Source of the DNA: an uncultured Lachnospiraceae bacterium | GTDB taxonomy: Bacteria > Bacillota > Clostridia > Lachnospirales > Lachnospiraceae | Reading direction: 5' to 3' | Assembly: GCA_910584915.1 (NCBI GenBank) | Contig: CAJUDM010000018.1 | Coordinates: 47,373-92,578, forward strand | Length of the DNA stretch: 45,206 bases | Shown here: positions 32,135 to 40,418 of the stretch, piece by piece | Layout: every line of letters starts with the position of its first letter | Position numbering within the stretch: the first letter of the stretch is position 1 | Translations under genes and position numbers: made by a program | Notes under the pieces: model-generated | Seen by the model: only the letters and a program-made list of their open reading frames with translations | Database searches by the model: none | Told to the model about the DNA's origin: nothing

Positions 32135-33574
32135 ATGAGCAGAGTACCGAAAACATTCCCTGAAAACTTCCTCTGGGGCGGCGCGTTTGCCGCCAACCAG
32201 ATGGAGGGAGCCTGGAAAGAGGGCGGCAAGGGGCTTTGTGTGGCGGATATCAATGAATTTGTGGACAATGTTCCTGTGGACAAAAAGTTTAATGAGGAGG
32301 TGACTTCGGAGTTTGTGAAGAAAGCTCTGGAGGACAGTGGCAGGATCTTCCCGAAGCGCTGGGGAATCGATTTTTATCACACTTACAAGGAGGATTTGAA
32401 ACTCCTTGCGGAATTGGGGATGAAGACCTACAGGACATCCATCAACTGGGCGAGGATCTATCCGAACGGAGATGATAAGGAACCCAATGAGGAAGGGTTA
32501 CAATTTTATGACAGCCTGATCGATGAGATCATCAAAAACGGCATGGAGCCTCTGATCACGATCTCCCACTATGAGATGCCCTTAAATCTGACAATGAATT
32601 ATAAAGGCTGGTACTCGAGGGAAGTCATAGAGTTCTTTGAGAGATATTGTAAGACATTGTTTGACAGATACGGGGACAGGGTGAAACTTTGGATCGTGGT
32701 AAACCAGATCAACCTGATCGTGCATGAATCCTTCAACCACCTCGGTGTGGCGGAGGATGTGGTGGACAATGTGCTGGAGGCAAAGTATCAGGCTGTCCAC
32801 AACGAGATGGTGGCATGCGCGAGGGCGACCAGATACGGGCACAGCCTGAACAAGGATTTGCAGATCGGCATGATGCTCTGTGGCGGTCCGTCCTATCCGG
32901 CTTCCTGCAAACCGGAGGATGTCCTGGCGGCGATGCGCCATAACCAGATGGAGTATTTCTTCTCCGATGTGCTGCTTCGGGGAAAATATCCGGGCTATGC
33001 GTTCCACTTTTTTGAGGAGAGAGGCATCAACATCGAGTTTGGCCCGGATGATGAGGAAGATCTGAAGAATACGGCAGACTTTTTGTCCTTCTCCTACTAT
33101 TATACAAGGATGGTGACAAAGGAGAGTTTCGAGAATGGAAATGAAGCCGTCAGGAATCCGGATCTCCCGGCGAACCCCTGGGGGTGGAGCATCGATCCGA
33201 GCGGCCTTCGGTATATGCTGAACGAGTTCTACGACAGGTATCAATGTCCGATCTATATCACGGAGAACGGCTGCGGCAACTACGATAAGCTGGAGGAGGA
33301 CGGCACCATCCATGATCCCTACCGTGTGGACTACTACAGGGCGCACATCGAGCAGATGAAGCTTGCCATTATGGACGGTGTGGATCTGAGAGGGTATTAT
33401 CTCTGGGCACCCCTCGATATCGTGAGCTGTTCATCCTCCGAGATGAGCAAACGCTACGGCTTTATCTATGTGGATATCGATGACTACGGTAAGGGGAGCG
33501 GAAAGAGGATCAAGAAGGACAGCTTTGCCTGGTATCAGAAGGTCATCCGGACAAACGGGGAAGATCTGGCGTAG
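32135..33574 (+). CDS. GH1 6-phospho-beta-glycosidase with Gln at the acid/base position
   Basis: The 479-aa family GH1 TIM barrel has FLWGGAFAANQMEGAW, ISHYEMP, nucleophile E377 in YITENG, and a phosphate-binding region SSSEMSKRYGFIYVD with the Ser-Lys-Tyr set of 6-phospho enzymes. The catalytic acid/base Glu, normally NE in TFNEIN, is Q191 (VVNQIN; codon CAG). Plant myrosinases carry the same Glu-to-Gln change and hydrolyse thioglucosides. It follows the cellobiose-type PTS genes, so its substrate should be a phosphorylated glucoside imported by them. Confidence 0.9.
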   Translation: MSRVPKTFPENFLWGGAFAANQMEGAWKEGGKGLCVADINEFVDNVPVDKKFNEEVTSEFVKKALEDSGRIFPKRWGIDFYHTYKEDLKLLAELGMKTYRTSINWARIYPNGDDKEPNEEGLQFYDSLIDEIIKNGMEPLITISHYEMPLNLTMNYKGWYSREVIEFFERYCKTLFDRYGDRVKLWIVVNQINLIVHESFNHLGVAEDVVDNVLEAKYQAVHNEMVACARATRYGHSLNKDLQIGMMLCGGPSYPASCKPEDVLAAMRHNQMEYFFSDVLLRGKYPGYAFHFFEERGINIEFGPDDEEDLKNTADFLSFSYYYTRMVTKESFENGNEAVRNPDLPANPWGWSIDPSGLRYMLNEFYDRYQCPIYITENGCGNYDKLEEDGTIHDPYRVDYYRAHIEQMKLAIMDGVDLRGYYLWAPLDIVSCSSSEMSKRYGFIYVDIDDYGKGSGKRIKKDSFAWYQKVIRTNGEDLA

Positions 33575-33619
33575 TGGGAGGACTTGAGGCAACAGTTCAG
33601 CCTGAATTGAGATCTTTTA

Positions 33620-33651
33620 GGATTGCGGGAACTTGGAATGCGGAGCAATCC
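33620..33651 (+). other. Hairpin downstream of the GH1 gene
   Basis: GGATTGC (33620-33626) pairs with GCAATCC (33645-33651); its loop contains GGGAACTTGGAATGCGG, a variant of the dispersed tail motif. No T run follows. The remainder of 33652-33845 shows no gene; TATAGT and TATATT occur near 33670 but I see no clear promoter. Confidence 0.45.
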
Positions 33652-33845
33652 GCGGTATCATAGTTTAGGTATAGTATATTGTAATAAAGTAAACGGATGT
33701 CCGGATGGGAAATTACCTTCCGCAGCCCGCTGACGGTTCAGGTCTTTGAAAGACAGTATCGGCGTTATGCAGGGCTGCGACAGGGTATTTTCTGTTCGGA
33801 CTGTTTTGGATAAGGGGTTGAAATCAGAGAGAAGGGGACGTTATA

Positions 33846-33979
33846 ATGGAGGAGAAAAAGACGATCCCTTTTTTGCCGTGGATTATAAGGCCGCCGGGAT
33901 CGTGATGGCGGTGATCGGCGCGTTCTGTATTGTGAGCGGGCTCTGCCAGAAGGTGGTGAAGGGTGAGAAAGAAAGATAG
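33846..33979 (+). pseudogene. Small single-span membrane protein gene, apparently frameshifted
   Basis: ATG 33846, with AAGGGG upstream, opens a reading frame that stops after 19 codons. The +1-shifted frame continues with DDPFFAVDYKAAG, a hydrophobic span (IVMAVIGAFCIVSGLC) and a basic tail KGEKER, ending at 33979. Adding one A to the run of five at 33855-33859 would join them into a 44-aa membrane peptide. It is a real mutation, a sequencing error in a homopolymer, or translation from an upstream in-frame ATG at 33746 (77 aa). Function unknown. Confidence 0.45.
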
Positions 33980-34430
33980 CATTTTGCGGAACCTCTGCGC
34001 GAAGTTCAGGAAGACGGAGCGGGAAGACAGCGCAGAGTTCGGGAAGGCGGAGTGTGGGGACAACGTGGAGTTCAGGAAGATGGAGCGGGGGGACAGCGTG
34101 GAATCCGGATCGGCTGATCAGGAAGACAGCGCAGAGGCAGAGAAGAAGATGAGCGGCGATATCGTCAGGAAAAAACTGATCTTTAAGGGGGAAGTGCAGT
34201 TTGTGGGGTTTCGGTTTCAGTCCAAGTATCTCGCGGATACGCTGGGGCTCACCGGCTATGTGGAAAATCTGCCGAACGGAGATGTGTTGATGGAGGTACA
34301 GGGCCGGATGGAGACCATACAGGATATGATCGTCTGCCTGCACCAGAGAAAGCCGATCCGGATCGATTCCATCGAGGAGGAGATATTGTCTGTGAAGGAG
34401 GGCGAAAAAGGGTTTCGGTATATGTGGTGA
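33963..34430 (+). CDS. Acylphosphatase-like protein with repeat-rich N-terminal extension
   Basis: The C-terminal 90 residues are an acylphosphatase domain: the catalytic Arg in VQFVGFRFQ, the catalytic Asn in GYVENLPNGDV, ending GFRYMW. Acylphosphatases hydrolyse acyl phosphates. From GTG 33963 there are about 62 extra residues built from imperfect 11-12-residue repeats (FRKTEREDS, FGKAECGDN, FRKMERGDS). ATG 34149 would give a 94-residue protein of standard size, but neither start has a strong ribosome site. The GTG start overlaps the preceding small gene. Confidence 0.75.
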   Translation: MRKKDSILRNLCAKFRKTEREDSAEFGKAECGDNVEFRKMERGDSVESGSADQEDSAEAEKKMSGDIVRKKLIFKGEVQFVGFRFQSKYLADTLGLTGYVENLPNGDVLMEVQGRMETIQDMIVCLHQRKPIRIDSIEEEILSVKEGEKGFRYMW

Positions 34431-34629
34431 GAAAATCTGATTGGCAAATATGTGTTGTGTATTGAAAAACGATGCCGCGTTTGTCATTGATTCGATGGCC
34501 ATTCTGTGCTGAATATGTTGGTACGACGGATATTCTTTTGTCTATTTTCATCATGTTTATAATTCAAAATCCGTATGATCAGAGAAAAGAGACGCCTGCG
34601 GCATTTTGTTATATAGGGCGGTTTTGCGC

Positions 34630-35430
34630 CTAACGATGCCTCTTTGCGAGAGCGAATCTTACCACCGCTGACAGCAGGTAGATCAGTATGGCTGCAATGA
34701 TCATCAGCGTGAACAGAGCGTAGACCTCCGTGGAGATCTTGCCCCTGGCCATGCCATAGACTTTGATGGGCAGCGTGGTATCACCTGCGCCGGTCACAAA
34801 ATAGCTGATGATCACATCGTCCAGGGACAGGGTGATGGACAGCAGGGCGCCGGAGATAATGCCCGGCATCAGCATCGGGATCGTCACTCTGCGCAGGGTG
34901 CGGAGATGGTTTGCGCCGAGGTCCATAGCTGCCTCCTCGATGGATTTGTCAAAGCCGGCGATCCTGGCGCGCAGCGTGATGATCACGAAGGGAACGCAGA
35001 ATGTCACATGGGCGATCACCAGTGTCCAGAAGCTGAGGGTGATGCGAAGCGTTGTGAAAGTGGCGAGGGATGCAATGCCGATGACTAACTCGGGGATGAC
35101 GATCGGCACATAGAGCATATTGTCCAATGTCTTTTTCAGCTTGAAGTCATAGCGGTGCATACCGATGGCTGCAAGTGTACCGAGCACAACGGAGATCAGT
35201 GTGCTGACAAGAGCCAGTTCCAGTGTCAGGAGCAGGCTGCTCATCAGGGATCTGTTCCGGAACATGGCGCTGTACCAGTGCAGGGTAAATCCTTTGAAGA
35301 CAAGATTATTATCGTTCGTATTGAAGGAGTAGCCGACCACCATAAAGATCGGCAGATATAAAAATAAGTAGACGGCTCCGGCATAGAGATAGGAGAGTGC
35401 GCCGAGCTGCTTTTTTTCATTACGTTTCAT
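34630..35430 (-). CDS. potC: Spermidine/putrescine-type ABC transporter permease
   Basis: The 266-aa, six-span permease has the EAA loop EEAAMDLGANHLRTLRRVTIPMLMPGI (cited by its core) and the family start LYAGAVYLFLYLPIFMVVGYSFN. GAGG precedes the ATG. It is last in a potA-potB-potC order; the expected potD binding-protein gene is not downstream. The next gene there is the convergent acylphosphatase at 34430. Confidence 0.9.
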   Translation of the reverse strand: MKRNEKKQLGALSYLYAGAVYLFLYLPIFMVVGYSFNTNDNNLVFKGFTLHWYSAMFRNRSLMSSLLLTLELALVSTLISVVLGTLAAIGMHRYDFKLKKTLDNMLYVPIVIPELVIGIASLATFTTLRITLSFWTLVIAHVTFCVPFVIITLRARIAGFDKSIEEAAMDLGANHLRTLRRVTIPMLMPGIISGALLSITLSLDDVIISYFVTGAGDTTLPIKVYGMARGKISTEVYALFTLMIIAAILIYLLSAVVRFALAKRHR

Positions 35431-35542
35431 ATTGTTTCCTCGTTATTTCGGAAGTATCTGTAAATGTCCTGGCGTAAGTACCTCTGTTCTGATATATCTG
35501 TGTTATGGCGCCTGTCACTGATACGATTTCCGCTGTTTTTCA

Positions 35543-36424
35543 CTATGCCAGGTCCTCCAGATTTCCTACCTTTGTATACAGCTTCAAAACAAGCAGAGTA
35601 AAGAGGATCAGAATGACTGAGAAGGCTGCGCCGGAAGGCCAGTTTCGGGCTGCCATAAACTGATCCTTGATCAGGTTCCCTAGCAGTGTGGAGTTGCCGC
35701 CGCCCATCACATCCGCAATGTAGAAGGCGTCCAGGCTCGGGATGAACACCTGTATCGTGCCGGCGAAAATACCCGGCAGAGTGAGCGGCAGGATCACCCG
35801 GAAGAAGGTACTGATCCGGGAGGCACCCAGATCATGGGCTGCTTCGATCAGAGAATAGTCCAGTTTGGAGATCGAGTTGTTCAGCGGCAGCACCATAAAC
35901 GGAAAGAGCGCATACACCATACCGAACAGAGTTGCGCCGTCCGTGTACATCATCGTGATCGGTTCGGAGATGATGCCGAGCTTTAGCAAAAAGGTATTGA
36001 TGATACCGGAATCCCGCAATATATTGCTCCAGCCGTTTAGACGGATCAGCTGATTGATCCAGAAGGGCAGCATGATGAGAAGAATGCAGAATCCCTGATA
36101 CTTCTTGCTGAATCTGGATAAAATAAAGGAGAACGGATAGGAGATGAGCAGGCAGATCAGGCTGGTCCAGAATGCCAGCACGATGGAGCGCCAGATCACC
36201 TTCCCGTAGGTCGGATTCCAGAGGGTGGTATAGTTTTCCAGCGTAAATATCGCCTGCACGCCGCCGTAGATACCCTTTTCCAGAAAGCTGATGACAATCA
36301 CATAGGCGAGCGGCAGTGCCAGAAAGAGCACCATCCACAGAAAGAGAGGACCTACAAGAGAGAGGATCTCGTTTCTGTGCCTGTTGCCGTGTGAAATTTT
36401 TTCTGCGTTTTTTCTGCGTGCCAT
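35543..36424 (-). CDS. potB: Spermidine/putrescine-type ABC transporter permease
   Basis: The 293-aa protein has six spans, the N-terminal block FLWMVLFLALPLAYVIVISF and the EAA loop EAAHDLGASRISTFFRVILPLTLPG (cited by its core). The 112-bp gap to potC is larger than usual and carries no gene. The ribosome site is weak (AAAGGACAGGGAA). It pairs with PotC to form the membrane channel. Confidence 0.9.
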   Translation of the reverse strand: MARRKNAEKISHGNRHRNEILSLVGPLFLWMVLFLALPLAYVIVISFLEKGIYGGVQAIFTLENYTTLWNPTYGKVIWRSIVLAFWTSLICLLISYPFSFILSRFSKKYQGFCILLIMLPFWINQLIRLNGWSNILRDSGIINTFLLKLGIISEPITMMYTDGATLFGMVYALFPFMVLPLNNSISKLDYSLIEAAHDLGASRISTFFRVILPLTLPGIFAGTIQVFIPSLDAFYIADVMGGGNSTLLGNLIKDQFMAARNWPSGAAFSVILILFTLLVLKLYTKVGNLEDLA

Positions 36425-36580
36425 ATCTGTTTTTCGTTCCCTGTCCTTTAGTGATGCTCTGTGCTTTGTATCTGCAATGTCTGAATGTCGACGGCCTTTC
36501 GGTACAGTCCGGCTTTACATGGCAGTTTTTGCGATCCGCTGCCTGTCTGTGTATATGATATCCGTAACCTGAAAAATTTG

Positions 36581-37744
36581 TCAGGTTTTGCCGTGCTGTC
36601 CTTTCTGTACGGCGAGATCCGGGCGGTTTAAGAGCGCATCCTCGATCAGGTCGTAGAGCGTATCTTCGGTGGTATGCATGATCACCGCCTTGTCCATATC
36701 CCAGTAGATTGTCACGGCGGAGCCGATTTCGGGTAAATTGCTGTGGGGGTGCTGGTTCAGCTTAAGCCTCTGCCCGTTTGGAAGCGCCACCACGGTCTTT
36801 ACGATGGATCCCACATAGATATGCTCCTTCACAATGCCCCGAAGCCGGAAATTATCTACAGGTTCCGGGGAGTACATGGTGTTTTCGGGACGGATGGAGA
36901 TATAGATCATCTCGTCCTGCACAAAACCGCTGCCCTTTGCATGGACCACGCCGTTCTCCGCGGTCAGTTCGATCAGGTCGCCGTCAAATCCTGTGACGGA
37001 AGCCTCTATAATATTGGATTCCCCGATAAAACTGGCGACAAACTTTGTTTTCGGATGCTCGTAGATCTCTCTGGCGGTTCCGATCTGCTCGATGGAACCG
37101 TTGTTCATGACAGCGATCCGGTCGCTCATGGTCAGCGCCTCCTCCTGATCATGGGTCACATAGACAAAGGTGATGCCGAGTTTCTGCTGCAGATGCTTTA
37201 ATTCCATCTGCATCTGCTTGCGGAGCTTCAGATCCAGCGCCCCCAGCGGTTCATCCAGAAGCAGGACTTTCGGATTGTTGACAAGAGCCCTCGCGATGGC
37301 TACCCTCTGGCGCTGCCCGCCGGACATCTGATGAGGCTTTCTCCTGCCGAAGTTTTTGAGCTGCACCAGTTCCAGCATCTTTTCTACTCTCTGCCTGATT
37401 TCGGATTTCGGAACCTTCTTCTCCACAAGCCCGAAGGCGACGTTGTCAAAGACATTCATATGGGGAAAGAGAGCATAACTCTGAAAGACCGTGTTGACAT
37501 TGCGCTTATAGGGGGCAAGGGCGGTCACATCCGCCTGCTCTAAATAGACATGTCCCTGAGACGGCGATTCAAAACCGGCGATGATGCGCAGCGTGGTAGT
37601 CTTGCCGCAGCCGGAAGGACCGAGCAAAGTCAGAAATTCCCCCTCGTAAACGTCCAGATCAATATTTTTTAAGACTTCACTTTTCCCAAAGTCTTTTGTC
37701 ACGCCGGACAGTCTCACGATGGGTTTGCTGTCAGTTCTTATCAT
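36581..37744 (-). CDS. potA: Spermidine/putrescine-type ABC transporter ATPase
   Basis: From ATG 37744 the protein has 387 aa: Walker A GPSGCGKTT, signature MSGGQRQRVAIARA, Walker B VLLLDEPLGALD, and a C-terminal TOBE-type regulatory region from about residue 250. A GGAGG lies about 13 bases upstream; an ATG 60 bases further upstream is less likely. It energises the PotB-PotC permease. AAACTGGAATCA on the minus strand just before GGAGG matches the dispersed tail motif. Confidence 0.92.
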   Translation of the reverse strand: MIRTDSKPIVRLSGVTKDFGKSEVLKNIDLDVYEGEFLTLLGPSGCGKTTTLRIIAGFESPSQGHVYLEQADVTALAPYKRNVNTVFQSYALFPHMNVFDNVAFGLVEKKVPKSEIRQRVEKMLELVQLKNFGRRKPHQMSGGQRQRVAIARALVNNPKVLLLDEPLGALDLKLRKQMQMELKHLQQKLGITFVYVTHDQEEALTMSDRIAVMNNGSIEQIGTAREIYEHPKTKFVASFIGESNIIEASVTGFDGDLIELTAENGVVHAKGSGFVQDEMIYISIRPENTMYSPEPVDNFRLRGIVKEHIYVGSIVKTVVALPNGQRLKLNQHPHSNLPEIGSAVTIYWDMDKAVIMHTTEDTLYDLIEDALLNRPDLAVQKGQHGKT

Positions 37745-37897
37745 TCCTTTTATGGATACCTCCAATTGATTCCAGTTTGATGTGTGGTCCGTGCTGTCCG
37801 GCACAAGCCGGGCTTACAGCCGTATTGACGCCCGCATCATGGTCCGGGAAGGGACAGCGCGGCTGCGGGCCGTACCCGGGTCCGGAAGGCGGCAGTC

Positions 37898-38239
37898 CTA
37901 CAGCACCTGCTTCCCCCTCTCTCCGGTACGGATGCGCATGACATCGTCGATGTCGGAGATAAATACCTTTCCGTCCCCCACATTGCCGGTAGAGAGCTTA
38001 TCCACAATCTCAGAGAGGATATCTTCGAGATCTTCATCCCAGACTACGGTCATGACATAGAGTTTCGGCAGGAGGTTCACCTCCAGGCCGAGTTTTTCAA
38101 ATTCAGGATTGTCAAAACCCTCCTGATGGCCGCAGCCCATAGCGGAGAGCACAGTCATGCCGCTGTATTCGTTTTTTGTCAGGATCTTTTTTAAATCCTC
38201 CAGCTTTTCAGGGCGGATGATAACTTCTATTTTTTTCAT
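37898..38239 (-). CDS. P-II-like nitrogen-regulatory protein
   Basis: The 113-aa protein keeps the P-II fold signatures IEVIIRPEKLEDLKKIL, GMTVLSAMGCGHQEG, LLPKLYVMTVV and the C-terminal GDGKVFISDIDDVMRIRTGERG. The T-loop is altered: the segment that normally reads YRGAEYVVDFLPK is DNPEFEKLGLEVNLLPK, so the Tyr51 uridylylation site is missing. ATG 38239 follows GGAGA; a longer frame from 38311 has no ribosome site. It is upstream of and co-directional with potA rather than next to amtB. Confidence 0.85.
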   Translation of the reverse strand: MKKIEVIIRPEKLEDLKKILTKNEYSGMTVLSAMGCGHQEGFDNPEFEKLGLEVNLLPKLYVMTVVWDEDLEDILSEIVDKLSTGNVGDGKVFISDIDDVMRIRTGERGKQVL

Positions 38240-38310
38240 AAATGGTCTCCAGTTTTTTCCGTAAATATTGCTGCGGCCGGGGAATTCCGGCAAATTTCGC
38301 AGTAATTTCA

Positions 38311-38339
38311 ATAGTAATAGAAAACGGGGGAAAATGCAA
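38311..38339 (-). promoter_or_regulatory. Possible promoter of the P-II-like gene
   Basis: On the minus strand TTGCAT (38334-38339), 17 bp, TACTAT (38311-38316). Both hexamers are imperfect. Confidence 0.4.
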
Positions 38340-38404
38340 TAGATTTATCGAGAGAATTTATGAATACGCCGGGGAGTCTTTACATGGGACGCAGTTTCCT
38401 GTGA

Positions 38405-38433
38405 AAGAAAAAGGCGGCGAAAATATCGCCGCC
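38405..38433 (-). terminator. Rho-independent terminator of the 38448-38846 gene
   Basis: On the minus strand GGCGGCGA and TCGCCGCC (38426-38433 and 38413-38420) form a hairpin followed by TTTTTCTTT. Confidence 0.9.
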
Positions 38434-38447
38434 CGGGATGAGTAAAA

Positions 38448-38846
38448 TCATATGCTTTCGTTGAACAGTGTGGACACCGACTCGGACAGGTTTTTGATCT
38501 TTTCTGCCGTGGCGTTGTAGGTGGTGTCCGTGGAGGACTTTGAGGAACTTGAGGATTTACCCTGAAGGGCATCCTGCACCAACTCCACTTTTTTGTTGAC
38601 ATTTTTCTCTTCTTTTATCGCTTTTTTGGTGTCGGCCTCCGGCACTTCGCTGTAGTAAGCCTTTAATAATTTGCCGTAGCTGCCGTTTTTGATGGCGGTG
38701 TAATCGATCAGTGTATTATCTCCGCCTCCGCCGAGCATGGTCTTTGTCAGGTTATTCATATCGGTGCCGCCATTGCTGCCGAGTTTCTGCATGCTCCTTG
38801 TGATAACGTTTGTGTGGTCCGGTTTCATCTGAACGGTCAATGACAT
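38448..38846 (-). CDS. Uncharacterised 132-aa polar protein
   Basis: I do not recognise this protein. It has no signal peptide or membrane span. It contains IDYTAIKNGSYGKLLKAYY (about residues 48-66), a charged segment rich in Lys/Glu, a serine tract SSSSSKSS (about 97-104) and a C-terminal helix. The low-complexity linker and helices suggest a secreted-like or structural protein. AGGAG precedes the ATG and a strong terminator follows, so it is an independent gene. Confidence 0.7.
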   Translation of the reverse strand: MSLTVQMKPDHTNVITRSMQKLGSNGGTDMNNLTKTMLGGGGDNTLIDYTAIKNGSYGKLLKAYYSEVPEADTKKAIKEEKNVNKKVELVQDALQGKSSSSSKSSTDTTYNATAEKIKNLSESVSTLFNESI

Positions 38847-39242
38847 GGTAAATCAGCTCCTTCTATCATATATGTGCGGCGTCCTCACGTGTTTTTATGG
38901 CAGGCACCGCAGATCAAACATCCCTGTAATGTATTTGTCGGCTGAATCCATCAAAAAATGAAGGGTGGATTGTATAAATTTAACATAAATTGTGTCCTCC
39001 AGTAGATTTTTCCGCCGGGATCACCGTGAAAGGGGATTTTCAGGCGGTTATGTGTGATGCGGGGGGTTCGGATAGACAAAAATGCGAAAAAATAAAAAAT
39101 TGGGATTTCAATAGAAGGAAACGGAGAAAATTCGCAGAATATATATTATGAAGGCATATGAAATTGTCGTTTTACTGTTCTGCGGGAAGCCTGGTGAATC
39201 GGTATACAGCGCCGCGGACGCAGGCGGTACAGGAGAAAAACA
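38847..39242. other. Non-coding gap between divergent genes
   Basis: The gap should hold two divergent promoters, but none is clear. It contains a hairpin CCGCC...TGAAA/TTTCA...GGCGG (about 39011-39048) and an AT-rich tract (39075-39150) flanked by GCGAA/TTCGC. A 63-codon ORF at 39158 is a shadow without a ribosome site. Confidence 0.5.
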
Positions 39243-40247
39243 ATGCAGATACGGGAAAATCTGGAAAAGAGGGAGGCGGAGATCTTAAGTCCTTATGCCT
39301 GTCACAGTGCAGATTCAAAGGGCAGGGACCGACAGGAGGAGGAATGTGATATCCGGCCGGTCTTTCAGAGGGACAGGGACAGAATCCTGCACAGCAAATC
39401 CTTCCGCAGGCTGAAGGATAAGACGCAGGTCTTTTTGACGCCGGAGGGAGACCATTACAGGACCAGGCTTACCCATACATTGGAAGTCTCCCAGAATGCC
39501 AGAACGATTGCCAAGGCTCTCAGGCTCAATGAGGAGCTGGTGGAGGCGATCGCGCTGGGGCACGATCTGGGGCATACGCCCTTTGGCCATGCCGGAGAGA
39601 GGGCGTTATGTAACGTGTGTCCGCTGGGGTTTGCCCATAATGAGCAGAGCGTGAGGACAGTGGAACTTTTGGAGAAGAACGGGCAGGGGTTAAATCTGAC
39701 TGTGGAGGTACGGGACGGGATCTTAAACCATCAGACCAGGGGAAATCCTTCGACGCTGGAGGGGCAGGTGGTGCGGTTTTCTGATAAGATCGCTTATATC
39801 CACCACGATATGGACGATGCCATACGAGGCGGTATCCTGACGCAGAAGGATGTGCCAAAGGAGATAGGTGATGTGATCGGCTATAACAGCGCGGAATGGA
39901 TCGACCACTTTATCCACGACATTGTCTCAAACAGCTGCGAAAAAAACTGTATCATCATGTCGGAGCCTGTGGCCGGGGCGATGAGAAAACTCAGGAATTT
40001 TATGTTTGAGAGGGTTTATACAAACCCCCAGGCGAAGAGCGAAGAGGGGAAGGCTGTCATGCTGGTGGAGACACTGTACGGGTATTTCTGCGGGCACAAG
40101 GATAAGCTGCCGGAGGAGATGCTGATGCTGCTCGACAGGGGGGAGCCGCTCGAGAGAGTGGTCTGCGACCATATCAGCGCCATGACGGACCGCTACGCGA
40201 TCGCGAAATTTGAGGAGATCTACGTGCCTGCGTCCTGGCACGGGTAA
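39243..40247 (+). CDS. dgt: dGTPase-like HD-domain deoxynucleotide triphosphohydrolase
   Basis: The 334-aa protein begins with the family block FQRDRDRILHSKSFRRLKDKTQVF, then R-TRLTHTLEVSQ and the HD metal motif ALGHDLGHTPFGHAGE, and later FSDKIAYIHHDMDDA. It hydrolyses dNTPs to deoxynucleosides and triphosphate. AGGAG precedes the ATG. In Clostridia it commonly precedes dnaG, as here, so it belongs to the macromolecular-synthesis locus. Confidence 0.9.
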   Translation: MQIRENLEKREAEILSPYACHSADSKGRDRQEEECDIRPVFQRDRDRILHSKSFRRLKDKTQVFLTPEGDHYRTRLTHTLEVSQNARTIAKALRLNEELVEAIALGHDLGHTPFGHAGERALCNVCPLGFAHNEQSVRTVELLEKNGQGLNLTVEVRDGILNHQTRGNPSTLEGQVVRFSDKIAYIHHDMDDAIRGGILTQKDVPKEIGDVIGYNSAEWIDHFIHDIVSNSCEKNCIIMSEPVAGAMRKLRNFMFERVYTNPQAKSEEGKAVMLVETLYGYFCGHKDKLPEEMLMLLDRGEPLERVVCDHISAMTDRYAIAKFEEIYVPASWHG

Positions 40248-40257
40248 ATACAAAAAC

Positions 40258-40405
40258 AGTAAGTGCCCTGGTACTGGTAGGGGACTTACGGAACTGGAAA
40301 ACAGTAAGTGCCCGGACAGTGCCCAGAGAATTTACAGACGGGGAAGCGTCTGGAAATTTCTCTGCATATCCTGGTACTGGTAGGGGACTTACGGAACTGG
40401 GATAG
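40258..40405 (+). repeat. Structured intergenic repeat, tandem short and full copies C
   Basis: A short copy (GTAAGTGCCC 40259-40268 with GGGGACTTAC 40280-40289, one mismatch, tail GGAACTGGAAAACAG) is followed by a full copy. The full copy has the same stem at 40304-40313 and 40383-40392. Its core is AGAGAATTTACAGACG-GGGAA-GCGTCTGGAAATTTCTCT, paired across 40325-40362 and given here by its two arms. The tail CGGAACTGGGATAG runs into AGGAGG of dnaG. Confidence 0.85.
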
Positions 40406-40418
40406 ATAGGAGGCGGGT

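Noticed and set aside
33600..33845. tRNA or other stable RNA gene in the gap after the GH1 gene
   Set aside because: There is no TpsiC-like GGTTCGA motif or cloverleaf; only one hairpin without a T run.
38900..38990. Flagellar sigma-28 promoter (GCCGACAA on the minus strand) for the 38448-38846 gene
   Set aside because: The -10-like box is near consensus but the -35 position reads TCAT rather than TAAA.
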